A stretch of 44,924 nt of DNA, taken from contig NC_090624.1 in the NCBI RefSeq assembly GCF_004359215.1, positions 758,969 through 803,892 of the forward strand. Reading direction: 5' to 3'. Made by a program: the position numbers and the translations under genes. The stretch is from Bremia lactucae (lineage: Eukaryota > Oomycota > Peronosporomycetes > Peronosporales > Peronosporaceae). The notes below the pieces were generated by a model that saw nothing but the letters and a program-made list of their open reading frames with translations, was not told where the DNA came from and searched no databases. Shown here piece after piece: positions 19,891 through 29,481 of this stretch. The stretch's first letter is position 1. The number at the start of each line of letters is the position of its first letter.

Positions 19891-20264
19891 CATCTCGCAC
19901 GTACTAATTCAAAGAACTCATCCTTAAATTCTGTTTAATCTTTATATTGAGGATTTGTCTTCAGTGACTCTCAGGGTTGGGACGTAAACGTTTTATTCGA
20001 GTCTTCTCAACGAGTACACTTTCGGCCATCGATAAGCAACTGAGAATCCGTTAGTTCTCAGGAAATACTATTGCCGACCGAATATCGGCCGCGTAGTTCT
20101 CATCTATGACAAGTACGTAGATCTGCTTGACTTTGTTACTACGCCGATCACGCAAGAGAACCGTTTCGGATCAAGCATTGGCAATTGAGTTATTTCCGAA
20201 GTTAACTTCGGAGGCGCTATTTGGTCAAGTCTATAAGCGCCTACACTTGATCCATTGTTTACTA

Positions 20265-20376
20265 AGATATTTATTGCCTTAGTTTCCTTTTTAGAACTTA
20301 CTTTCCAAGGTACCTGGGAAAGATATTTATTGCCTTAGTTTCCTTTTTAGAACTTACTTTCCAAGGCAGCTGGGAA
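20265..20376. repeat. Tandem 56-bp duplication inside the Gypsy element
   Basis: Two adjacent copies, 20265-20320 and 20321-20376, differ at only about two bases (GGTACCTGGGAA versus GGCAGCTGGGAA). A 56-bp step shifts the reading frame, so it postdates loss of function or causes it. Confidence 0.9.
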
Positions 20377-20635
20377 TCTTTGAGCGCAGGATTCTGGGGA
20401 CTTATTCCCGCAGATTCTTGAAAACTTATTTCCCCAGGTTTTATTTGAAGAGTATTCATTCCAACTGCCATAAGCTGTGGTTGCACTAACACAGCAAGAT
20501 CCACTTCGATCGACTCTCCAGTCGATCTAGAATTTTTTGCTCTGTCTCTTAGAGACATGCTTCTCCAACTTTCTTAGATGTTGCTTTACAAGCAAGCATC
20601 CTTGCTTCATACCACTAAACTTATTTGAGTAGTCG

Positions 20636-20760
20636 AACTTCGACGCTGTCAGTGCTTGTATACAGCCGTCAAAAACTATGTCCACGTCACAATGGTGGAC
20701 CTTCGTCGCTGCCCGTGCTTGTGCACAGCTGTCGAAATCTAACTCCACAATGTGTTAGGT
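20636..20760. repeat. Imperfect 63-bp tandem repeat in the Gypsy pol region
   Basis: Two units starting near 20639 and 20702 share TTCG-CGCTG--GTGCTTGT spacing and end in TCCAC. On the minus strand they encode a 21-residue repeat with Asp and Cys at the same places (FDSCAQARAATK and FDGCIQALTASK). The period keeps the frame. Confidence 0.65.
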
Positions 20761-20934
20761 ATTCACGTTGAGGTCTTGTGCAGTCATGCTAACGATCGAA
20801 CCACAAATGCGGCCATCACATTCACTCGTAGGACATCCACACGCTTGTGGATGCTCTAAGACGTTCATTAACTGCTTATCTGATGAACAAGAGACAGGCA
20901 TTGTCGGCTTGATGCTGCCAACGTATACATGGCT

Positions 20935-21205
20935 CGTACTTTCTAAGCTATGGTAATCCAATGATGATATCAAATTGGTCATCCAAATCAAGTACGATGA
21001 AATCATCATCGTACTGTTTACCCTTAGAGGTGTATCGGATACCAACTCCATGTTTCTTAACCGCTACGTATGCGCCTGTTGCTTGGCGCACTGACATCCT
21101 CGTTAGAGGGATGTCGCGCTTAATTAATTTAAGCCTGCGATCTTCTAGCGATTAGCGTCTGAAAAACTTTTTGCCGCCCCACAATCGACTAGAGACTTAA
21201 GTGGC
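20935..21205 (-). pseudogene. Gypsy aspartic protease remnant
   Basis: The minus-strand frame reads SLVDCGAAKKFF, an active-site Asp followed by Cys-Gly-Ala, and further on GKQYDDDFIVLDLDDQFDII followed by IGLP, the usual end of Gypsy proteases. The conserved Trp after IGLP is a TAG stop here, and one more stop follows the active site. Confidence 0.7.
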
Positions 21206-21209
21206 AACT

Positions 21210-21262
21210 TTTTTGACACTTTAATTTTCAGGGTGATGCTCTGAAAATAAAAGTGTCAAAAA
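21210..21262. other. Long near-perfect hairpin in the Gypsy element
   Basis: Arms of 22 bp with one mismatch (21210-21231 and 21241-21262) enclose a 9-base loop GGTGATGCT. The arms contain TTTTTGACACTTT and AAAAGTGTCAAAAA. It lies between the gag and protease regions on the minus strand. Confidence 0.9.
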
Positions 21263-21649
21263 TCCCCTGGTGCAGTTTCACAATGTTTGTATGTGAGGAG
21301 CAATTTTCGTCAAAAGACCTGCAAATTCTTTTGACGTTGCTAAATCAGTAAGGCGCTCTGCTCCGCTCTCACTGATCCCGACCGTTTTCTTACGATCTGC
21401 CTCGCCGTTGCGGTTTCGCAATAACGTCGGATCCGCGTCCATTCCTATTCCTAGCGAGAGGTCGGTCTCTTCGCTCAGTTTTTATAGGCACTGGCCGTGG
21501 GCATTACACTCACAGGCGTAGTGGACCATTTTTTAACAACGATTACATTTCTGTAATCGTTTATAGCTTGAAGAGCGAAGTTTCCCGCTCCCTGCATACG
21601 AGTGATCCATGGGCTCTGAACCTCCATTTTCTTGTCATCTCAATGGACG

Positions 21650-22210
21650 ACAAGCACTAGAGTGGGCAAAAGCCTATTTAAGACTAAGGTCCTCCTCTTA
21701 CGCTATAGAGATCACTTGGTCAAGCGACTCTGATTCTTGCCGGAAAATGTGGGTCGTAATAACAGGTCCGTCTGCAAGACCTTTCATAAACACAGTTACC
21801 TGTGTTTGCTGATCCATTGAATGACTAACGATACAGCCGATTAGGTATCGTGTGTGTTGGTCATAAGTGTGAATGTTACGCCTGCCATGCTTCAAATTTA
21901 GGAGCTCGGCCCGAGCTCTGAATTCGTCACGTTGCGGCTCAAATGTTTCTTTGAGCCGGGTCTTCAAGACCTCTTGGGATCCAAAAAGTAACGAGTCGTG
22001 AAGCTTGAGCTCTAAGGTCCAAGATTTGGTACGTCCAGCTAAGTTGAAAATGCCAAATTTCACTTTCGTCGCATCATCACTAATACGACTTGCTTCTATA
22101 GCGTCGTCTGACTCGACGAACCATCTCAAAAGGGAGTCGCCTTCGACCGCCTTAACCTTAGAGTTTTCTATCTTTAAGCTTTCAGGTCGACGCGGAAGCG
22201 TCGATCATTA
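21650..22210 (-). pseudogene. Gypsy gag remnant
   Basis: The minus-strand frame at 21698-22129 encodes a typical retrotransposon gag capsid stretch (VKFGIFNLAGRTKSWTLEL, FEPQRDEFRARAELLNL, FMKGLADGPV). The N-terminal end and any zinc knuckle are not readable. Confidence 0.75.
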
Positions 22211-22595
22211 GCAGCATATACATGTTTCTGTCTCAACAAATTTAACTGTTGAGCACCTTGTCTTCTCAGCACCTCTGCATGTTGAGAGCCTTGCTGGTGA
22301 AGCAAAACTACTTTCTCTCGGGGTCCCTCGAGCTCGGGCTGAATGAACTCGGCTATGGTCGCATGCTACTCATCTCTGCCCAGAGTGTACAGCATAGATT
22401 CAACGGCTGGACCTCCTACGACTGAACTCATTCGTTCGATCGCCCTTCGTTTATGGTAACCCAAATAAAAAACCCTTCACTAGTTGCTTGATAACCTTTA
22501 AGCAGGGCTGGAAAGCTCCCTCCTTCTTCGTCCGACGTGTCCATGTTGAATAGAACGTGCGTGAGCCGTTGAACGTACTTCGCAGTACAACCAGG

Positions 22596-23136
22596 TGTAA
22601 CGGGGGACCTTTCACTAATAATGATCAGTTCTGGTTACATTTGCATTTTTTACACAGTAGGTTAGGTGCCTCGAAACTTCACGAGCACAAGAGAACAGGA
22701 GAAGCTTTCTAAGTTGCTAAGGGTCTTTTGCTACCAAAGGTAATTCAATGGATTAGAATTTGGAAAAGGTAGAACGGTATTAATGTATTTAGTTTCCTAC
22801 GTAACGACCTTCTATCTACTACTGAACTTAATATATCAATATCTAAATAAGTATGGCGCCTCCTTGCGCACCACACTATCGTGTCTTGAAACGATTGGCG
22901 GGGTTGATTTAGACTTAAATCAACCAATCAATAGAGCTAATGTCTTATTCCATCACTAATACCAAATTTGGTATTATCGGAACTATTTAAGTCAAAATTG
23001 ATAAAGATAGTAATTTTGTACTTCTTTGTTTATTTCCTCTTATGTAACACATTAAGTATTATTCCTCTTATAAGAAACAATATTTATTATTCCTCTTATA
23101 GGAAATAATACTTATGTAACTGAACACCCCATTACA
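22596..23136 (-). repeat. 5' LTR of the minus-strand Gypsy element (family 2)
   Basis: It matches the LTR at 15532-16012 in the same orientation, with TGTAACGGGGGACC at one end and CACCCCATTACA at the other. It is about 60 bp longer because of a short repeat near 23040-23120 (three TTATTCCTCTTATA-like units). The divergence between the LTRs is considerable by eye, so the insertion is old. The flanking 5-mers GGTGC and CTTGT do not match. Confidence 0.85.
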
Positions 23137-23211
23137 CTTGTGTGCGAAAACAATTCTCAATTTTGATTTGGGAAACCCCTGCAAGGCACCACCTCATTGC
23201 GGTAAGTTGGT

Positions 23212-23232
23212 TTTAGGGTTTAGGGTTTAGGA
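23212..23232 (+). repeat. Interstitial telomere-like TTTAGGG repeat
   Basis: Two perfect TTTAGGG units are followed by TTTAGGA. TTTAGGG is the telomeric repeat reported for oomycetes such as Phytophthora. With fewer than three units this may be chance or a healed break. Confidence 0.5.
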
Positions 23233-23860
23233 GAGGGAAACTCATCCAAAATATGCGAAGTTGCATTAGCAAGAGAATATTTCAACTTTCTGCACGCATA
23301 TAGGTACCAAGGCATTTCAACCGTTCTTCGAAAAATGCGCCAGTCAACCAAGCTGTATATTTGGACCGGTAGTAAATCCAAAGCTGTTTACCAGTTTTGC
23401 GATTGAAGCAGTTAGTTTTTTGTATGCCCGATAAAAATGGTGAAAGCATTGGCGGTGAGTGCGGTTTGTGGTCCGAGTCTTGTCCCTCTTATAACCAGCA
23501 AGAAATTGCTAGGTAATGGTGGTGTCTACCACCATGCTGAAGGGAAGCCCACTTTCGTCCATATTATAAAAATCAGCTGGACTGTAGACTGCAACACGAG
23601 CTCGCAATGACAGCACTGCGAGTTCAATGGCCCCATCATCAGCTGATCCGGCTTCAGCATTAATCCTAATACATTTAAATTTATTGCGTTAAAATAAATT
23701 TCTAGCCATCCATTTTAAAATTTAATGCTACATTCTGGTATGTTGAGCAGCTCTAAAAATCGCTGACCACTTTTCAAGTTTCGCATCGGCACACAAGCAT
23801 CATTCCTCTACTTTTATAATATATTCCGGATACACCTGAGTATATTCCAGGGCAATCAAA
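23233..23860 (-). pseudogene. pogo/Tigger-like DDE transposase remnant
   Basis: The minus strand carries, in changing frames, INAEAGSADDGAIE, YSPADFYNMDESGLPF (the first catalytic Asp block), GYKRDKTR, LTANAFTIFIGHTKN, GKQLWIYYRSKYTAWLTGAFFEERLKCLGTYMRAE split over the block before the second Asp, and NATSHILDE. This is the order of the DDE_1 superfamily (pogo/Tigger/jerky). The codon for the second catalytic Asp is missing at a frameshift, and at least three stops occur. No terminal inverted repeats were found. Confidence 0.75.
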
Positions 23861-23869
23861 CAGGACACG

Positions 23870-25171
23870 AACTGGCGTTAGCCAGCTCTTCTCGAACGAC
23901 GGCTCTGGAGCCGCCACCATGCTCCCCTCCCGACAAAGGGGGGGGGGACGCGGCTTTCCCCAGGGGCCAGCCGGACGACCCGGGACACTCTAGTCCGGCC
24001 CTCGGCTTGCCGGAGAATGCGGGGCCGCATCTTCTCCCTCCGCTGGTAGCCCCACATCCTCTGCACACGGGGCAGGGGTTCAAGTGCACGCCGCATCTTC
24101 TGCACACGGGGCACGGGCTCCAGCGCACGCCGCATCTTCTCCTCTCGCGGCCTCTCAAAAGCCGACCTCCTCAGTGGTTCTAGGAGTCTGGCTTGGCGGG
24201 GGACGCGTCAATCCCTCTGGCAGACCAGCCGCTCCGTAGCGGCGAGACAGACGCAGTAGCGCCGCGGATAGACGGACCAACTGGGAGCGCTTCGGGGGAG
24301 GATTCTGCGTCTTCCTCGTCGCCTTCCCAGGCTTCCCCACCTCCGGTTCATCCGCGAAATGTTTGAGGCCCTTACCGCAGCGATGAAGGTTTTACGGGGC
24401 TCACGTACCTGGATGTCTGGCGCCAGACCATTCAGGAGTTATTTGCGCTGGAATTTGCTCGCCTTCCCGTCAACTTGGACGCGTTGCCGGCCGAACGCGA
24501 ACGGTATTCCAAGCTCACAAGTACTGAGCTGGTGAGCTTGCTGGTTCTGTTTAAGCAGTGTTTTGTTGTGACCTCCGGCCGCTACGTCGACTGGACCCGT
24601 TTAGCCCACCAGATCAGTAAGGAGATCCTCGTCACGAAGTGGACGTTTAAGGAAATCTTGCGCAAGCTGGCCAGCCGACAGAAATGGGCTGTGGCTCCAA
24701 TCCCACGGCTGTGGTCTCACGTCGTGCAAACAGGCAGTTCGGCAGGTCCGGACAGCACGACGGACAAGCAGCGTCCCGTGTTTGATGACTTTATGTTTGA
24801 TCCGAAAAAAAATCTGGTGGAAGAGGCGACCACGCTTCGTGCCATTTACTCATCGCGCCTTAACTTGCCAGGTACTCAACGTCTGCGCGAGGGTACAATG
24901 TTGAATGGCGCATCATCATTGAGATTGCGGAAGGGCATTTGGCTGTCGTCGGTTGCCTGATATTCTTAATTCTGTCTTCGACAGCGACGAGCGGCTTCGG
25001 TTGTGCCGGACTGTTCAGGCGCAGGTCGAGCGACAGTTGATATTAAAACTTCGGCATGGTCGTGATATACCTATTGGACGTCGGACGACACACGCTATCA
25101 CGGAGAAGATTTGGAATCGGCGGAACTCTTGCGGGTCTGCTTGCCGAATCTTCACGGTTTCCTCGGGTTGG
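23870..25171 (+). pseudogene. GC-rich decayed coding region of unknown family
   Basis: One plus-strand frame runs from about 23875 to 24960 with only two stops (TAG 24181, TGA 24364). Its first half is rich in Pro, Ser and Gly and contains a 13-residue repeat; its second half looks helical and globular (TYLDVWRQTIQELFALEF, LTSTELVSLLVLFKQCF, YVDWTRLAHQISKEI). The latter segment recalls Myb/SANT-like helices, weakly. After about 24870 coding character continues in other frames (GYNVEWRIIIEIAEGHL, then DERLRLCRTVQAQVERQL) up to the assembly gap. Base composition is clearly more GC-rich than in neighbouring DNA. It could be a gene relic, or the gag-like part of an unknown element. I do not recognise it. 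Confidence 0.4.
24052..24168 (+). repeat. Three units of a 39-bp (13-codon) tandem repeat
   Basis: Units start at 24052, 24091 and 24130 and share CC[GA]CATC[TC]TCT; the first two continue GCACACGGGGCA. A 39-bp period keeps the reading frame, which supports the idea that the region was once coding. Confidence 0.75.
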
Positions 25172-25271
25172 NNNNNNNNNNNNNNNNNNNNNNNNNNNNN
25201 NNNNNNNNNNNNNNNNNNNNNNNNNNNNNNNNNNNNNNNNNNNNNNNNNNNNNNNNNNNNNNNNNNNNNNN
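25172..25271. other. Assembly gap (100 N)
   Basis: A run of 100 unknown bases joins the GC-rich region to Copia sequence. The round number suggests a scaffold gap of unknown true size, so the neighbourhood across it is not proven. Confidence 0.95.
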
Positions 25272-27154
25272 TCAGACTTTAACAATGTGTGTGGACCGAT
25301 GGGGACTTCCACTTTCGGCGGGATGAAGTATTTTGTTACTTGCATCGATGACAAGTCTCGACACTGCGCAGTGTGTCTTATGCGGAACAAGTCCGAAGCC
25401 TTCAACAAGTTTGGTCACTTTGTAAAGTTTGCTGAGAATTTAAACGGCAATTCCGTCAAGATGCTTTGCAGAAACAACGGCAGCGAGTACAAGTCAGCTA
25501 AAATGACCAAATTCTGCGCCGATCGCGACATTGTCCAAACGTTTACGCCACCGTATACTCCTTAACTCAACGGTGTAGCCGAAAGGATGAATCGGACCCT
25601 TGTCGAGTGATCGCGATGCATGATTGAGCATGCTGGGTTGGCCAAGGAGTACTAAGGAGAAGCAGTTTTGACAGCTGTTTTTCTTCGTAATCGTTTGCCA
25701 ACTCGTGCTCAAGGCTCGCTTAAGACTCCACACGAGGAATGGATAAAGAAAAAGCCGATACTTGCCAATGTCAAGATATTTGGCTGTCTCATGCGTATGT
25801 ACACGTCCCAATGGAGAAGCGCTCGAAATTCGACGCTCAAGCAGGTCTGAGCCGTTTTCTTGGATATTCGGAGCACGAAAAGGCGTATCGGTTCGAGCAA
25901 CTATCCACAGGCCGGATTATTGTAAGTCGCGATGCTAAGTTTATGGAGAACACTTTTGACAGCGGGAAACATGGACAAGACTCTGACAGGAGAATAAAAT
26001 ATCACGGCGGAATTGCGGTGACCGACGGTGAAGAAAACGACAAAGATATGCACGAAGAGTCGTCCGGAATTCATCCATTATAAGAGGAAATGCATCAATC
26101 TAAGCGGCCGAATACTGATTATATTCTAGGATCTAAGCTCTATCTGAGAACTCAATTTCTTGAAAATTTGTCTCGACCTCCAAGTGCTAAACGAAGTGGG
26201 CGTTTTAGTCGTGCAAGTGAAGAAACACCAGTTCAAGGTCAACCAAGGCCTTTTAAAGACATGTCAGCTCTGCTTACGTCGATCAAGGAAGAAGATAAAG
26301 ATTGTGCGTACGCTGCGAATTCTGTGGGAGAAGTATCGACATCATACATGTCAGCTATGGAATCCAGCGACGTCAGCAAGTGGAAGGAAGCGTGCGCATC
26401 TGGGTTTAGATCGCTGGCCAAGAATGAGACATGGGAGCTTGTGGTCCTGCCACGCGGCCGAAAAGCGATAAGCAGGAAGTGAGCGTTCAACGTAAAAGAA
26501 ACTGCTGAAGGAAGGACTTATCAAGCGATACAAGGCACGCCTCGTTGCGAAAGGTTTTCTGCAGAAGTACGAAGTGGACTTTGAAGAGACATTCGCCCCT
26601 GTGGCCAAGTTTACATCAATTCGGATTATTCTGAGTATAGCAGCTCAGCATGTCCTGGTTCTACACCAGATGGATGTCAAGACAGCATTTCTTAATTGTT
26701 TGCTGGATGAAGAAATTTACATGACGCAGCCTGAAGGTTTTATCAGCTCGAAGTATCCGGATCATGTGTGCAAGCTCAAGCGTGCACTCTACGGCCTTAA
26801 GCAGTCTCCCCGAATGTGGAACCAAACAATGGTTGAGTTAATGCGCAAGACTGGATTTACCAAGTGTGAAATGGACCATTGTGTGTACGTCGAGGGCGAC
26901 GAATTGACCATGATATTTGTGGTAATCTACGTCGACGATCTAATTCTTGCGTGCAGCAATATAGCTTTACCTAAAGCGACAAAGCGTGCTTTGAGTAAGC
27001 GATCTGATAAGTCCGACTTAGGTGAGCTGAAGTTCTGTCTCGGAATGCAAGTATAGCGAAATGACGAGTCTGGAGATGTGTCAATGCGGCAAACCAAGTT
27101 TCTGCAGTCGATTCTTACCAAGTACCGCATGCAGGATTGCAAGCCTGTAAGAAC
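25272..27154 (+). pseudogene. Truncated Copia element: integrase to reverse transcriptase
   Basis: Order is integrase core (TSTFGGMKYFVTCIDDKSRH, then MLCRNNGSEYKSA where the second catalytic Asp is Asn, and GVAERMNRTLVE followed by a stop), linker, then reverse transcriptase ([66 protein letters not shown] with YVDD intact). The 5' part is lost in the assembly gap and the 3' end is cut exactly at the LTR of the next element, after QDCKPVRT. Several stops and frameshifts are present. Confidence 0.85.
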
Positions 27155-27403
27155 TGTTGGCGAGGAAGCGGCTCGACCTGACCAAGAGACTACCAGTATG
27201 TACCAGTATATACCGGTAATGACGTCATAGTGTGACATCAGTAGATGACGTCAGTAGATGACGTCACAAGCTTCTAGAGGGTTCTATGAACTATGGTTGG
27301 CTAGAAGCAATGATTGGCTTAGAGGTAGCAATAGGTTTGCGAACTAAGGACCTTAATATATTTACTTTGCATTTTGCTAAATTTCGCTCACTTGACCGTT
27401 TCA
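27155..27403 (+). repeat. 5' LTR of the Copia element (249 bp)
   Basis: It begins TGTTGG and ends TTTCA, and pairs with the LTR at 31491-31739, also 249 bp. I count six differences between the two, about 2.4%. Three TGACGTCA palindromes lie at 27220, 27246 and 27259, with a variant TGACATCA at 27233. Confidence 0.9.
27220..27266. promoter_or_regulatory. Cluster of CRE-type TGACGTCA palindromes in the Copia LTR
   Basis: Three perfect TGACGTCA octamers and one TGACATCA occur within 47 bp; the last two perfect ones are spaced 13 bp apart. The 3' LTR has the same cluster at 31556, 31582 and 31595. The octamer is the classical CREB/ATF-type bZIP binding site; its use in this element is inferred. 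Confidence 0.6.
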
Positions 27404-27421
27404 ATAGGTTACGAGCCCAAG
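27404..27421 (+). other. Copia primer-binding site, half-tRNA type
   Basis: Directly after the LTR lies ATAGGTTACGAGCCCAAG; the Copia copies at 34081, 40146 and 43494 have GGTTATGAG. This is complementary to the anticodon stem-loop of initiator tRNA-Met (GGGCUCAUAACC), the cut-tRNA primer known for Drosophila copia and yeast Ty5, rather than to a tRNA 3' end. Confidence 0.65.
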
Positions 27422-27461
27422 ACCCGCCTTCTTTGCCCCCGACGTTGACTTCGGTTTCGCC

Positions 27462-27630
27462 ATGGATTCTGCTTCCGCCACCTCTTCTCGCATCAATAAG
27501 TTTGATGGCATGAATTTTCATACGTGGAAGTTTAAGATGCAAATGGTGCTGGAGGAGAGGGACCTGTGGGAAGTGACAAGCGGGGAGGTGAAACCTCGAG
27601 CACCTGACCAGTACGCTGGATCAGACAACT
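27462..27630 (+). pseudogene. Copia gag N-terminal segment, separated by a frameshift
   Basis: The ATG at 27462 opens a frame with INKFDGMNFHTWKFKMQMVL, the standard start of Copia gag. It runs into a TAA after DNLQA; the continuation (TTYKRKSRKALAIICLAMED) is in the next frame, so a frameshift lies around 27600-27625. Confidence 0.8.
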
Positions 27631-29481
27631 TACAAGCGTAAGTCTCGAAAGGCGCTGGCGATCATCTGTCTCGCGATGGAGGATTCACAGCTCCCTCTGG
27701 TTCGCTCGGCAAGTGGAGCGCACGATGCATGGTCACGGCTGGAGGGACACTTCGAGAAGAAGAGCTTGGCGAACAAGCTCTATCTTCGTCGACGCTTCTT
27801 TACGGCCAAAATGGATGATGGTGATAATGTGCTACAGCACATTAACAAGTTAAAGACCCTGGCGGAGCAGCTGGATGCAGTGGGAGCTCCGGTTAGTGAA
27901 GACGACTTGGTCATCACGCTCTTGGGAAGCCTCAGTGATTCGTTTGCGTTCCTGATCACGGCACTGGAGTCAAGAGCTGACTCGCTGTCATGGGAGCTGG
28001 TGACGTCTCGACTCTTGCACGAGGACATGAAACGCAAGGAGCAAGGTGGCGGCATCGAGGGAGCCACGCACGGTCAAGGTCAAGCGTTTATGTCGAACGA
28101 TCAAGGAAAGCGCAAGGGAGTACGACAAGCGCCTGTCAAGACGAGCAGTGCATGTCATTATTGTGGTGAGCAGGGACATTGGATTGCGAAGTGTCCAGTA
28201 CGACTCCGCGAGAATGCGCAGCGACAGAGGTCGCAAACAGCAAATATCGCGCAAGTAGAAGACGACTCGGGCGATTTTCTGTTCTCAATTGGTGGTGATG
28301 CAAGTGCTACCAAGTCGGAATGTGTGTGGTTGGTTGACTCAGGAGCAACGCAACACATGACGTACTCGAAAGAGTACATGAAGAATTACAAGACTATTTC
28401 TCCAATAGATGTGCATCTCGCTGACGACGGTGTGGTCCAAGCGGTGGGAATGGGCGACATAGTGATGTCAATGAAGACTCCGCGTGGGACTAAGAAAGGT
28501 ATGCTTACTGGCGTATGGCATATTCCAAAGCTTTCGCGAAATTTGTTTTCGGTTGGCCGCTTTACAAAGGATGTTGGGCCAGTTACGTTTGAGCGCGATG
28601 GTTGTTTTGCGGAAACAAAAGATCTTCGCTGGAAGCTTGGAGCGCATGAAGGCAAAGGATTGTTCAAGCTTTGCATGACGCCTATTCTGATGGATGAGGC
28701 AAATATAACAAGATCGATGGGATACCATGGGGACACCACGTCGTACCTCTGGCACCTTCGACTTGGTCACATTAGTCATGGCGGTCTTGATGCTATTGTG
28801 AAGAAAAATTATGGTATTGGCATTAACATTGCATCAGTAAAGCAGTGGGAGGTGTGTGACGGATGCTCACTCGGTAAGCAAACGCGAGTGAGCTATGCCA
28901 AGTCATCACCAATTCGTGCAAAGCATGTTTTGGAAGTCATTCACAGTGGTGTATGTGGTCCCATGCAGACGCCGACTTTCAGCGGGAAGCGCTACTTTGT
29001 CACTTTTATCGATGACAAATCACATTTTTGCAAGGTGTACTTGTTGAGTAACAAGTCGGAAGTACCTGCCAAATTTGCTGACTTTGTTGCGTTTGCTGAA
29101 ACGCAAACGGGCAAGCGGGTAAAGACGATTCGCAGTGACAATGGCGACGAGTATACTTCGCGTGATATGGCCAAGTTTTGCAGTGATCGAGGAATCGTGC
29201 AAACATTCACGCCGCCTTACACTCCTCAGTTGAACGGGGTCGCCGAACGAATGAATCGAACATTGGTAGAGTGCGCGCGCTGCATGATAAAACATGCTGG
29301 ACTGTCCAAAGAATACTGGGGCGAAGCTGTCATGACAGCTACGTTTCTCCGCAATAGGTGTCCAACACGTGCTGTCAGCCATGACAAATCGCCACACCAA
29401 GTTTGGACAGGCAAGAAACCATTGCTGGCTAACCTGAAGGTGTTTGGTTGTCACGTGTATGTTATGGTGCCAAAGGAATAG
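27619..29481 (+). pseudogene. Copia gag-protease-integrase polyprotein, ends at an in-frame TAG
   Basis: Counting from the ATG at 27676 (601 codons), the zinc knuckle is C160-x2-C163-x4-H168-x4-C173, the protease active site is DSGA at 221-224, the GAG-pre-integrase H2C2 is His360, His365, Cys394 and Cys397, and the integrase core spans about 415-530. Catalytic residues are Asp488 and Glu524, but the first position (425) is Gly in HSGVCGP, a one-base change of an Asp codon (GGT at 28948). The frame stops at TAG 29479-29481 and continues uninterrupted in the same phase as the RT part. This is the best preserved Copia copy here, yet integrase looks inactive. Confidence 0.9.

Larger units (their letters stand above)
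16013..22595 (-). mobile_element. Degenerate Gypsy (Metaviridae-like) retrotransposon interior
   Basis: Minus-strand order is gag, protease, RT, RNase H, integrase: the Gypsy order. All domains are broken by stops and frameshifts, so the copy cannot move by itself. A G9 polypurine tract lies next to the 3' LTR. Bases next to the 5' LTR, reading down from 22595, begin CCTGGTTGTACTGCG and may hold the primer-binding site. The interior is unusually rich in short perfect inverted repeats, with more than two dozen arms of 7 bp or longer found by eye (for example 17298-17307/17317-17326, 18734-18743/18748-18757 and 20991-21000/21006-21015). Confidence 0.85.

Noticed and set aside
15527..23141. Target-site duplication of the minus-strand Gypsy element
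   Set aside because: Flanking 5-mers GGTGC and CTTGT do not match even with one mismatch.
23856..24158. Minus-strand Cys/Arg-rich frame (CPVCRRCG repeats) that looks like a zinc-binding protein
   Set aside because: It is the reverse reading of a GC-rich 39-bp tandem repeat; spacing of Cys follows the DNA repeat, and the plus-strand frame is much longer and better composed.
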